This document shows positions 1-6,105 of a stretch of 9,805 bases of DNA, in pieces. The stretch comes from an uncultured Oscillospiraceae bacterium (GTDB lineage: Bacteria > Bacillota > Clostridia > Oscillospirales > Ruminococcaceae), in the NCBI GenBank assembly GCA_934408835.1, contig CAKRVU010000030.1, positions 1-9,805 of the forward strand. The letters run 5' to 3'. Made by a program: the position numbers and the translations under genes. How positions within the stretch are numbered: the first letter of the stretch is position 1; each line of letters starts with the position of its first letter. The notes under the pieces are model-generated. The model was given only the letters and a program-made list of their open reading frames with translations, ran no database searches and was not told where the DNA came from.

Positions 1-38
1 CATGTATATTCTACATCAAGAGGGCTCTTTTTTCTATT

Positions 39-55
39 GTCCGTTTTTTACGGAC
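39..55. terminator. Weak hairpin after the secreted-protein pair
   Basis: GTCCGT (39-44) and ACGGAC (50-55) form a perfect 6-base stem with a TTTTT loop, about 40 bases beyond the stop of the last gene. No U-tract follows on the minus strand, so it is a poor intrinsic terminator; on the plus strand the tail is TTGTT. It may mark the transcript end, but this is uncertain. The other bases of 1-92 hold only short palindromes (for example GGCGCC at 74-79). Confidence 0.25.
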
Positions 56-92
56 TTGTTCAATTCTAAATAGGCGCCTTTTTATCATTTAC

Positions 93-707
93 TTACGCTT
101 TTGATATCTTTACAACAATGTTACCAATCTGCATATCCGTATATAATGTGCTTGCAGAAGAATCCGGCAATACATTGGCGGTATAAAGATACTCGGTAAC
201 AGAGTCCCCTGTTCTCTCCAGCTTCTGATCTGCCCCATCAATAAGGGTTCCGCCTTTCGGCTGCGTATACATGGACAAATCCAAATCCTTTACTGCCTGA
301 TCAGCATTGGCAAGATCCTGATATGCCATGGATACATTCAATGGAGCCGGAGAGTGAGAGGTAGCAGTCACCTGATTGTTATTCCCGTCAAAACTTTCGG
401 TACTCCACGAACCGCCCTGATAGGATCCGGTCGCCGAATCCCAAGTGCCATAATCATAGTACAGCTTGAAGTCTCCCCAATCCAAAGTGACTTCATATCG
501 GTCGTTTCTCACAGTCGTCAAGGTAACAGGCACTGACTTCCCGGTATTGGTGATATCATTGCCGTCCCCGTCTATCCAAGTGGTTCCATCCGTACCGCCG
601 TTAACAACATCTTCGCCCGCACTGACAAGGGTGCAACAAAGGACGTTGCTGATGGCAAGAGCAGCTGACAGGGAAAAAACCGTTAATCTTTTAGCTGATT
701 TTCTCAT
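93..707 (-). CDS. Secreted protein of unknown function, second of a tandem paralogue pair
   Basis: 204 residues, ATG start at 707 with an AAGGAAG-like ribosome binding site about 8 bases upstream; TAA stop. The N-terminus is a classical Sec signal peptide: basic MRKSAKR, hydrophobic residues 8-29, probable cleavage after VSA (residue 30). The mature part (about 174 residues) is acidic, rich in Thr, Ser, Asn and Gly, and has no further membrane segment, sortase motif or lipobox. It shares a core with the upstream neighbour: VPVTL (59-63), YEVTLDWGDF (71-80), SFDGNNNQVTAT (105-116), NVSMAY (124-129), TEYL (171-174) and a closing IGNIVVKISK (194-203). This alternating pattern suggests a beta-sandwich. 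I recall similar Trp-Gly / Asn-x-[IV]-T-x-T secreted proteins in gut Firmicutes, without known function; this is from memory and unchecked. It starts 31 bases after the neighbour's stop, so the two are probably one transcript. Function unknown; a role at the cell surface or outside the cell is the limit of inference. Confidence 0.85.
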   Translation of the reverse strand: MRKSAKRLTVFSLSAALAISNVLCCTLVSAGEDVVNGGTDGTTWIDGDGNDITNTGKSVPVTLTTVRNDRYEVTLDWGDFKLYYDYGTWDSATGSYQGGSWSTESFDGNNNQVTATSHSPAPLNVSMAYQDLANADQAVKDLDLSMYTQPKGGTLIDGADQKLERTGDSVTEYLYTANVLPDSSASTLYTDMQIGNIVVKISKA

Positions 708-738
708 TTACGTTTCTTCCTTATACAGATTTTAGGCG

Positions 739-1428
739 TTACGACGCCGGCTTCACTAGAATGGTAATGGTACCAATTTGGGTTGCATCGGCGATCGATA
801 CCATAGGTGCTACATAGTCATCTCTGAGGTTGAGATATTCGCTTTTCGTCCTCCCCGCATCAGTGGCTGAAGAAAGAACAAATGGTTTACCATCAATATT
901 TGATCCCTCTGCATACACGCCGTCGTTCTCACCGGTTAAACCAAGGTGCAATTTTTCTACAGCGTCATTGATATCAGTAGCCTGATTTAAAACATCGCCA
1001 TAAGTCATAGAAACAGAAATATCCTCTTTTCCAGTGTTTGTCGCCGTTACAATATTGTTGGTCCCGTCAAAAGAGTTTTGCCACTCCGAACCAACTGGTG
1101 CTGTAGCATCGTAAACCAAAGCAAAATTGCCCCACTCAAGTGTAACCTGATAATTGGCTGTGATTGTCTGAAGTGTGACCGGTACGCTGTAGGAAGCTTC
1201 ACCAGTAGTCACATCTTGACCGTCGTTGTTATTGACAAAAGATTCGCCCTCACCCGGTTCTGACACAGTAGACCAACCACCGTTTGTAGAAGACTGTGTC
1301 GGATCATCAGCAGAGATTTTGTTTGTCCCTGCGGCCGCACTAGCCATCAAGGTTCCGGAAGCGCCGACAGTGCAAGCCATAGCCAGTGCAAGCATTGCGG
1401 ACATGGTTTTCTTTCCCATCCATTTCAT
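739..1428 (-). CDS. Secreted protein of unknown function, first of a tandem paralogue pair
   Basis: 229 residues. The ATG at 1428 is supported by an excellent AGGAGGG ribosome binding site (1435-1441), about 7 bases upstream, which favours it over the internal Met4 and Met9. Signal peptide: MKWMGKK then hydrophobic 8-30, cleavage probably after ASA (residue 32) or Ala33. The mature protein is acidic and Asn/Thr/Gly-rich with a low-complexity stretch (residues 40-75), then the core shared with the downstream gene: VPVTLQT (82-88), YQVTLEWGNF (93-102), SFDGTNNIVTAT (119-130), ISVSMTY (137-143), SEYLNL (196-201), IGTITILVK (218-226). No lipobox, LPXTG or catalytic motif is seen. By eye the two proteins share roughly a third of residues in the aligned core, so they look like an old tandem duplication. 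The gene has its own consensus promoter (1480-1508) and lies 103 bases after phoU. Function not recognised. Confidence 0.87.
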   Translation of the reverse strand: MKWMGKKTMSAMLALAMACTVGASGTLMASAAAGTNKISADDPTQSSTNGGWSTVSEPGEGESFVNNNDGQDVTTGEASYSVPVTLQTITANYQVTLEWGNFALVYDATAPVGSEWQNSFDGTNNIVTATNTGKEDISVSMTYGDVLNQATDINDAVEKLHLGLTGENDGVYAEGSNIDGKPFVLSSATDAGRTKSEYLNLRDDYVAPMVSIADATQIGTITILVKPAS

Positions 1429-1434
1429 AACAAA

Positions 1435-1441
1435 CCCTCCT
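1435..1441 (-). promoter_or_regulatory. Strong ribosome binding site for the first secreted-protein gene
   Basis: AGGAGGG on the minus strand lies 7 bases before the ATG at 1428 (counting from AGGAGG). It fixes the start codon and suggests high translation. Confidence 0.8.
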
Positions 1442-1456
1442 ATTTATAAAACCTGT

Positions 1457-1467
1457 GAAACGGTTTC
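1457..1467. promoter_or_regulatory. 11-base palindrome downstream of the -10, possible operator
   Basis: GAAACCGTTTC on the minus strand is a perfect inverted repeat (GAAAC, C, GTTTC). It starts 12 bases beyond the -10 hexamer, so it covers about the first 6 to 16 transcribed bases, a place where a repressor would block initiation. The core resembles part of a CcpA cre site (AANCGNT), but the flanks do not fit the cre consensus. The same bases can also form a weak 5' UTR hairpin (AAACC at 1462-1466 with GGTTT at 1449-1453). Which protein, if any, binds is unknown. Confidence 0.4.
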
Positions 1468-1479
1468 TATTTATCAATT

Positions 1480-1508
1480 ATTATAATACTTACTTTTAAA
1501 GTTGTCAA
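1480..1508 (-). promoter_or_regulatory. Perfect-consensus sigma-A promoter for the secreted-protein pair
   Basis: On the minus strand TTGACA (1503-1508) and TATAAT (1480-1485) are separated by exactly 17 bases. Both hexamers match the housekeeping sigma-A/sigma-70 consensus at all six positions. The -10 lies about 50 bases upstream of the ATG at 1428, leaving a 5' UTR of roughly 45 bases. The surrounding 103-base gap is strongly AT-rich. A promoter this good is expected to be very active unless repressed; the adjacent palindrome may supply that control. Confidence 0.88.
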
Positions 1509-1531
1509 TAGAAAAATGTAATTTTTATTTC

Positions 1532-2167
1532 TCATTTTCTGCGATGAAAATCCAAACGGTATAGGATCCATTCACAAACATTGGTGATATGATCCCCCAT
1601 ACGCTCCAAATATTTGGCGATAAACACGCAGTAAACGCAGCCGCCAGCAGAAGCAGAAATTCTCCGGTCAAATACCTTTACTGCCTCCCAAAAAAGGCTG
1701 TCTATCTGATCATCATAAGCGAGCGTCTCCCTCGCCAGCTTCGGATCCTGATTCTGATAACTTTTCATCATACCGCGATACATCGGCAACAGCGCTGAAG
1801 ACATCTGTCGCAGCAGCTGATCGTCCACCGGCGGCTTCTCTCCCATTTCCAGCAAACAGGAGGAAATATCCGCAGCTTGGTCAGCAATCCGCTCCAAATC
1901 GGCAATCATTCGGAACACCGCCGTAATTTCGCGTAAATCCCCAGCAACCGGTTGCTGCATGGTGATCAGGTGAAGACACGCATTTTCAATACCGCGTTCC
2001 ATTTCATCAATGGCATCATCCCCTTCTACCACCGCCTTTGCAGCTTCCAAATCCCACGTCTGCAGAGCCCGGTCTGTCCGTATCATCACCTGTTCAACAG
2101 CAGTCCCCATCTCCCAAAGCATAGCGCGCAATCTGTCCAGTTGTTTTTGATAACGTCTTCTCACCAT
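1532..2167 (-). CDS. phoU: PhoU, phosphate transport/signalling modulator
   Basis: 211 residues, all-helical cytoplasmic protein that links the Pst transporter to phosphate signalling and restrains uptake when phosphate is plentiful. The two tandem three-helix-bundle repeats of the family are both visible. Repeat one has the acidic metal-binding pattern DDAIDEMERGIE (50-61) and ERIADQAADI (92-101). Repeat two has YDDQIDSLFWE (151-161) and ERMGDHITNV (188-197). These acidic motifs bind metal clusters in known PhoU structures. Length is close to the family norm (about 215-240), slightly short at the C-terminus. Start: ATG at 2167 with AAAGGAGAT close upstream, only 11 bases after the pstB stop, so it is cotranscribed. 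With no phoR sensor gene in the window, its signalling partner cannot be inferred here. Confidence 0.95.
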   Translation of the reverse strand: MVRRRYQKQLDRLRAMLWEMGTAVEQVMIRTDRALQTWDLEAAKAVVEGDDAIDEMERGIENACLHLITMQQPVAGDLREITAVFRMIADLERIADQAADISSCLLEMGEKPPVDDQLLRQMSSALLPMYRGMMKSYQNQDPKLARETLAYDDQIDSLFWEAVKVFDRRISASAGGCVYCVFIAKYLERMGDHITNVCEWILYRLDFHRRK

Positions 2168-2178
2168 TGCAATCTCCT

Positions 2179-2934
2179 TTACCCAAAACGTCCGGTAATA
2201 TAGTCCTCTGTGCGCCGATCCTTCGGCTGTTCGAACAGATGGATGGTTTTACGGTATTCCACCACCTCGCCCGACAAAAAGAATGCGGTTCGATCGGCTA
2301 CCCGCGCAGCTTGCTGCATATTATGGGTGACTAGAATAACCGTGTACTTTCTCTTCAGTTCATGCAGTAAATCCTCGATTTTTAAAGTAGAAATCGGATC
2401 AAGAGCCGACGTCGGCTCATCCAGCAGCAACACATCCGGCTCCACTGCCAAGGCTCTGGCAATACACAATCTTTGCTGCTGTCCCCCAGAAAGGCGCAAC
2501 GCAGGGCTTTTCAATCGATCCTTTAAATCATTCCATAAAGCAGCCGCCTTGAGCGAACGTTCAACAATCTCCTGCAACTTTTCCTTCTTTTTTATCCCAT
2601 GAATTCGCGGTCCGTAAGCGATATTATCAAATACAGACATGGGAAACGGGTTGGGATTTTGAAACACCATCCCGGCACGTGTACGCAACAATGTAACGTC
2701 CGCCTTAGGGTGATAAACATCCTCCCCGTCGAGCAAAATCGTTCCGCGAATCCGGCACCCCGCTACCAGATCGTTCATTCGGTTCACACTTCGCAGACAG
2801 GTAGACTTTCCGCAGCCGGACGGTCCTATAAAAGCCGTGACCTCCCCCTTCGGAATATCCATATTGATTCCGCGAAGAGCCTGATTTTGTCCGTAAAACA
2901 GCTCCAGATTTTTAAAACTTACTTTTGCTTCCAT
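2179..2934 (-). CDS. pstB: PstB, ATPase of the phosphate ABC importer
   Basis: 251 residues, the usual length. Cytoplasmic nucleotide-binding subunit that powers phosphate import through PstC/PstA. All ABC motifs are intact and in order: Walker [10 protein letters not shown] (37-45), Q-loop [11 protein letters not shown] (90-100, typical of PstB), signature LSGGQ (148-152), Walker [14 protein letters not shown] (168-180), H-loop THN (203-205). The N-terminal region with LFYGQNQAL and the [11 protein letters not shown] segment after Walker A are hallmarks of PstB rather than other importer ATPases. ATG at 2934 with a strong GGAGGAG site 3 bases upstream. It lies 106 bases after pstA, the only sizeable gap in the operon, and 11 bases before phoU. 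Confidence 0.97.
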   Translation of the reverse strand: MEAKVSFKNLELFYGQNQALRGINMDIPKGEVTAFIGPSGCGKSTCLRSVNRMNDLVAGCRIRGTILLDGEDVYHPKADVTLLRTRAGMVFQNPNPFPMSVFDNIAYGPRIHGIKKKEKLQEIVERSLKAAALWNDLKDRLKSPALRLSGGQQQRLCIARALAVEPDVLLLDEPTSALDPISTLKIEDLLHELKRKYTVILVTHNMQQAARVADRTAFFLSGEVVEYRKTIHLFEQPKDRRTEDYITGRFG

Positions 2935-2993
2935 CGGCTCCTCCTATTCTACAGTATGTCGTTTGGTGCCCGCCTTTGCAACAGGTATCCAAC

Positions 2994-3017
2994 CGTCCTC
3001 ACGCGTTTTTAAGGACG
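2994..3017. other. Hairpin in the pstA-pstB intergenic gap
   Basis: CGTCCT (2994-2999) and AGGACG (3012-3017) form a perfect 6-base stem with a 12-base loop in the 106-base pstA-pstB gap. The T-run (3018-3022) follows the hairpin only on the plus strand, where no gene is seen, so it is not a good terminator for the operon. In the pst mRNA it could act as a processing or stability element. The remainder of the gap shows no convincing promoter. Function is inferred only. Confidence 0.4.
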
Positions 3018-3040
3018 TTTTTTAGAAATCGCTCTCCATC

Positions 3041-3919
3041 TCACTGTCTCCGACTAAAAAAACGCGCCGTTCCATTTGCAAGTAAATTGAGTAAAAAAAT
3101 AAAAATGAGCAAAACAGAAGCCGTTGCAAACGCGATATGATAAGCATTCGAGTCCACCGCCTGCCTAGAAACAGTATACAAATGAAGCGTTAACGTGCGT
3201 CCGCTATCCAAAAAATGTCCCAATAGATGTTCCGGCATCTGATAAGCCATTCCAGCCGTATACAAAAGAGCCGCCGATTCGCTCACAACCCGTCCCATCG
3301 CAAGAATAACAGCAGTCATCACACCGGGAAGGGCTACCGGTAAGAGGATTTTCAAAATGACTCGCAGCTTTCCGGCACCCAAAGCCAACGCGCCATCTCG
3401 ATAAGAACTGGGCACCGAAAGGAGCGCCTCTTCCGTTGTCCGAATGGTAATCGGAAGCACCATCAAGCTCATGGTAAGACAGCCGGACAGGATGGAAGTG
3501 CCAAGCGAGAAAAAAATACAAAAAACAGCGTACCCGAACAGTCCAAACAAAATGGACGGGATTCCCGAAAGCATTTCGGTTGTAAAACGAATCAACTGGA
3601 CAAGTTTCCCTTGTTTGGCATATTGGGTCAGGTAAATCGCTGCCCCGATCCCAACAGGAACCGAAAAAACCAATGTGCCAACCACGATATATATCGTGTT
3701 GATTATCATCGGTAAAATCCCCTGCTTCGCCGGATCCACCTCCGAATAGGTGGAAGTCAAAAATGCAACGGAAATATAAGGAAGTCCTTGAGACAGAATG
3801 GTAAATAGAATCCAAAAAAGCAAAAAGAGACTGATCCCCGCCGAAAGATAAAGAAGCCCGCGCAATATCCTCTCACGAACCCGTTTCGGCTTTTGATATA
3901 ATGTGTCATTCCTTCCCAT
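3041..3919 (-). CDS. pstA: PstA, permease subunit of the phosphate ABC importer
   Basis: 292 residues, normal length. Inner membrane permease that pairs with PstC to form the phosphate channel. About six hydrophobic segments are seen: near 21-43, 69-97, 113-137, 140-158, 195-220 and 261-281. The cytoplasmic EAA loop that docks on PstB is clear: EEALLSVPSSYRDGALALGAGKLRVILKILLP in pieces across 163-194. The family's GR-x-x-x-E motif follows as GRVVSESAALLYTAG (209-223), with Arg210 and Glu214; the more common GET is SES here. The ATG at 3919 overlaps the end of pstC by 14 bases. The best upstream site is a modest GGGG about 12 bases away, so initiation probably relies on coupling to pstC. Confidence 0.95.
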   Translation of the reverse strand: MGRNDTLYQKPKRVRERILRGLLYLSAGISLFLLFWILFTILSQGLPYISVAFLTSTYSEVDPAKQGILPMIINTIYIVVGTLVFSVPVGIGAAIYLTQYAKQGKLVQLIRFTTEMLSGIPSILFGLFGYAVFCIFFSLGTSILSGCLTMSLMVLPITIRTTEEALLSVPSSYRDGALALGAGKLRVILKILLPVALPGVMTAVILAMGRVVSESAALLYTAGMAYQMPEHLLGHFLDSGRTLTLHLYTVSRQAVDSNAYHIAFATASVLLIFIFLLNLLANGTARFFSRRQ

Positions 3920-5240
3920 TGAGCTGTTTCGCCCCTTTTCTCGTCAAGAATAAAAAGCTGCCGTTTACCAGCATAATAAAGACAAACAAAACAAGTCCTA
4001 TTGCAAACAACGCCTGACGATGTAAACCGGAGGAATAGGACATTTCCAGGACAATACCGGTCGTGAGCAACCGAACGCTGGAAAAGAGAGACGGAAAGTT
4101 CACAACGTTCCCCGCAACCATCAATACCGCCATTGTTTCCCCGATGGCGCGTCCCACTCCCAAAACAACGCCGGACAAAACGCCGGAACGAGCAGCTGGC
4201 AAGGTAATGCCAAACAACACCCGCATAGGCGGCGCACCGAGGGCCAGCCCCGCGTCACGGTAGGAAGCGGGCACAACGCGAAGCGCATTTTCCGAGACGC
4301 TAATAATGGTTGGCAATACCATAATAGAAAGAATAACGATTACAGCCAGGAGGCTGTCGCCCACAGAGGCGGGAAAAAGGCGGCGGATCATGGGTAGGAT
4401 GGTGAGCATTCCGAAAAAGCCATATACAACCGACGGAATCCCCGCCAACAGCTGAACCGCCGGACGGATTACCGCAGTAAGTTTTTTCGGCGCCGGTCCG
4501 ACCAAAAACAGAGCGGTAAGAATTCCGACAGGAACCCCAAGCAAAATGGCGCCAAGGGCGGCAACGATTGTGGAAAGAATCATTGGGAAAATGCCGTAAA
4601 CACCCGCCTCCGGCTTCCACTCATCTCCGAACAAAAAGGAAAAAACGCCAATCTGATTCCATGCCGGAAGCCCGGCTATGATTAAATAAAGGGTAATCAT
4701 CATGACCGCGCCAACTGAGACAAAGGCCGACAGGAAAAAAACAGCCTGCGCCACCTGCTCCTTTCCCAATTGCAGCAACACCCAAAACCCGGTCAACAGG
4801 CTCAGTCCAAACAGGCAGATCATGGGCAGTTTCCAAGTCAAGGTGAGATCCCCGAGCGAAAGCTGATTGGCAGACTCTGAAAAGCCGGTGGAAAACAAAA
4901 AAGATCCAAGCGCCAATACCGCTGCCAAAAAGTAACAGGTTGCCGTCCAACGGGGAAGCTGCCAAAAAAGAAGCAGAAATCCTACAAATAAAAGTGCAAT
5001 AGAACCGGCAAGCGTAAGCCGCAAAGCAGTTGGAACGGCCAAAACGCCGGCTTGTGTAAAAAGCCCCTGGGTTGTCAATAGAGTAAACCCGGAAACCGAA
5101 TAGACAGCACCGGAAACCGTTATGGTAAAGTCGGGCAAAAACCCGCACAAAAAGGAAATTCCTCCCAACAGAAACAAGGGAATCCTTCCTCTCCGGTTCT
5201 GCGTCGCCTCCCTCTGCAAGATTGAATGAAACTCATCCAT
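3906..5240 (-). CDS. pstC: PstC, permease subunit with an extra N-terminal membrane domain
   Basis: 444 residues from the ATG at 5240, chosen because a perfect AGGAGG lies 6 bases upstream. An in-frame ATG at 5333 lies deep inside pstS and has no such support. Canonical PstC (about 280-300 residues) begins near residue 161: a membrane helix (166-189), GLPAWNQIGVFSFLFGDEWKP (190-210, the periplasmic signature), channel helices, the EAA loop VPASYRDAGLALGAPPMRV (323-341) and GRAIGETMAV (363-372) with Arg364 and Glu368. Residues 1-160 are additional: hydrophobic segments near 20-36, 72-92, 100-117 and 138-156, like nothing in standard PstC. The start overlaps the pstS stop by 8 bases and the end overlaps pstA by 14. 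It forms the phosphate channel with PstA. The extra domain's role is unknown. The reading frame is continuous, so it is not a sequencing fusion by any visible sign. Confidence 0.93.
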   Translation of the reverse strand: MDEFHSILQREATQNRRGRIPLFLLGGISFLCGFLPDFTITVSGAVYSVSGFTLLTTQGLFTQAGVLAVPTALRLTLAGSIALLFVGFLLLFWQLPRWTATCYFLAAVLALGSFLFSTGFSESANQLSLGDLTLTWKLPMICLFGLSLLTGFWVLLQLGKEQVAQAVFFLSAFVSVGAVMMITLYLIIAGLPAWNQIGVFSFLFGDEWKPEAGVYGIFPMILSTIVAALGAILLGVPVGILTALFLVGPAPKKLTAVIRPAVQLLAGIPSVVYGFFGMLTILPMIRRLFPASVGDSLLAVIVILSIMVLPTIISVSENALRVVPASYRDAGLALGAPPMRVLFGITLPAARSGVLSGVVLGVGRAIGETMAVLMVAGNVVNFPSLFSSVRLLTTGIVLEMSYSSGLHRQALFAIGLVLFVFIMLVNGSFLFLTRKGAKQLNGKE

Positions 5241-5252
5241 GGTAGTCCTCCT
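5232..5252 (-). promoter_or_regulatory. pstC ribosome binding site and pstS/pstC stop-start overlap
   Basis: On the minus strand AGGAGG lies 6 bases before the pstC ATG (5240) and is itself coding sequence for the last residues of PstS (Gln-Glu-Asp). The pstS TGA (5233-5235) lies inside the first codons of pstC. This arrangement decides the pstC start and indicates translational coupling. Confidence 0.85.
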
Positions 5253-6105
5253 GTGAAAGCGTCGGAATAAAATTCTGGTTTCTGATGATTTCCTCCCCTT
5301 CTTTTGAAGCGATAAACGAAAACCATGCGTCAATCAGAGGATTGTCCTGACCAACGAGGTAGATTTCATAAAACGGTCGCACGAGAGGATAACTGCCGTC
5401 AGACGCCGTTTCCTGAGATGGAAAAACACCATCGACAGCCAAAGAGTGCACCGCACCGCTTCCGGCCGCACTGAGCGACAGATATCCAATTGCCGCAGGG
5501 TCTGAAGCAACCCGGCTGAGGATATCCCCCGATTCCGAAAGCTCTACCTGATACTGGCATTCCCCCAGCGCACCTATCGCCTCTTCAAAACCACTCCGCG
5601 TCCCCGAGGACGCCTCCCTTCCCACAACGGTAATTCGCCCGGCAGCCCCTCCTACCTGCGACCAATCGGTAATTTTCCCGGTAAATATATCCGCAATCTG
5701 ACTGGTAGATAAACCCGTAATCGGATTCTCGTCCGATACGACAACGGCGATTCCATCGATCGCAATGAGCACCTGCGTAAATGCCTCCGGGTGCTCCTGC
5801 GGCTGTAATTCGCGGGAAAGATCGCCAATCAGAGCAGTACCATCGGCAACAGCAAGGGCGGCCGCCCCCGAACCGGTATTGGATTTTTGATATTGAACCT
5901 GCGGATACTGTTGCATAAAAGCTTCTCCCAATCCGTCGCACAGTCTACTCATAGAAGTAGAGCCATTGAGCGTCAATTTCCCGGACAACTCCGAATCCTC
6001 CGATGGAGAAAGGATACGATTAGGGAGTATCGGCGCGCTGCAACCGGTCAGACAAAGAAGCAACGCCAGTCCGCAAATGAATATCCCTTTGATTGTTTTC
6101 ATCAT
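5233..6105 (-). CDS. pstS: PstS, phosphate-binding lipoprotein
   Basis: 290 residues. Extracytoplasmic lipoprotein that captures phosphate and delivers it to PstC/PstA. Type II signal peptide: MMKTIK, hydrophobic 8-19, lipobox LTGC with the lipidated Cys at 22. Phosphate-contacting loops of the family are visible: NGSTSM (47-52), NTGSGAA (76-82), AIDGIAVVV (115-123, with the ligand Asp117), EASSGTR (164-170). It belongs to the shorter Gram-positive PstS type. The start ATG at 6105 overlaps the spoIIE stop as ATGA; a second ATG follows at once, so the true start could be 6102. The upstream sequence has only a weak match to the anti-Shine-Dalgarno, so initiation is probably coupled to spoIIE translation. 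I saw no convincing promoter in the roughly 200 bases of spoIIE before it. Confidence 0.95.
   Translation of the reverse strand: MMKTIKGIFICGLALLLCLTGCSAPILPNRILSPSEDSELSGKLTLNGSTSMSRLCDGLGEAFMQQYPQVQYQKSNTGSGAAALAVADGTALIGDLSRELQPQEHPEAFTQVLIAIDGIAVVVSDENPITGLSTSQIADIFTGKITDWSQVGGAAGRITVVGREASSGTRSGFEEAIGALGECQYQVELSESGDILSRVASDPAAIGYLSLSAAGSGAVHSLAVDGVFPSQETASDGSYPLVRPFYEIYLVGQDNPLIDAWFSFIASKEGEEIIRNQNFIPTLSQEDYHG

Noticed and set aside
18..33. AAGAG-GG-CTCTT followed by T-run as a plus-strand terminator
   Set aside because: The loop would be only two bases, or the stem only four base pairs, and the sequence to its left is outside the window, so no gene is known to need it.
627..644. Possible lipobox at the Cys-Cys of the 204-residue secreted protein
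   Set aside because: The residues before the cysteines (Asn-Val-Leu) lack the small residue needed at -1, and a standard Ala-x-Ala-like cleavage site follows, so a type I signal peptide fits better.
1504..1530. AAAAAT/ATTTTT inverted repeat after phoU as a terminator
   Set aside because: The stem is only A-T pairs with a three-base loop and no T-run follows; it overlaps the -35 region and is expected by chance in AT-rich DNA.
3204..3815. 203-residue open frame on the minus strand inside pstA
   Set aside because: It is an out-of-frame shadow of pstA, rich in Cys, Trp and Gly without any family motif; the pstA frame has all expected motifs.
5241..5333. Longer pstC start at 5333 giving 475 residues
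   Set aside because: The extra 31 residues lie entirely inside pstS, are basic and unlike a membrane protein N-terminus, and the ATG at 5240 has a perfect ribosome binding site.
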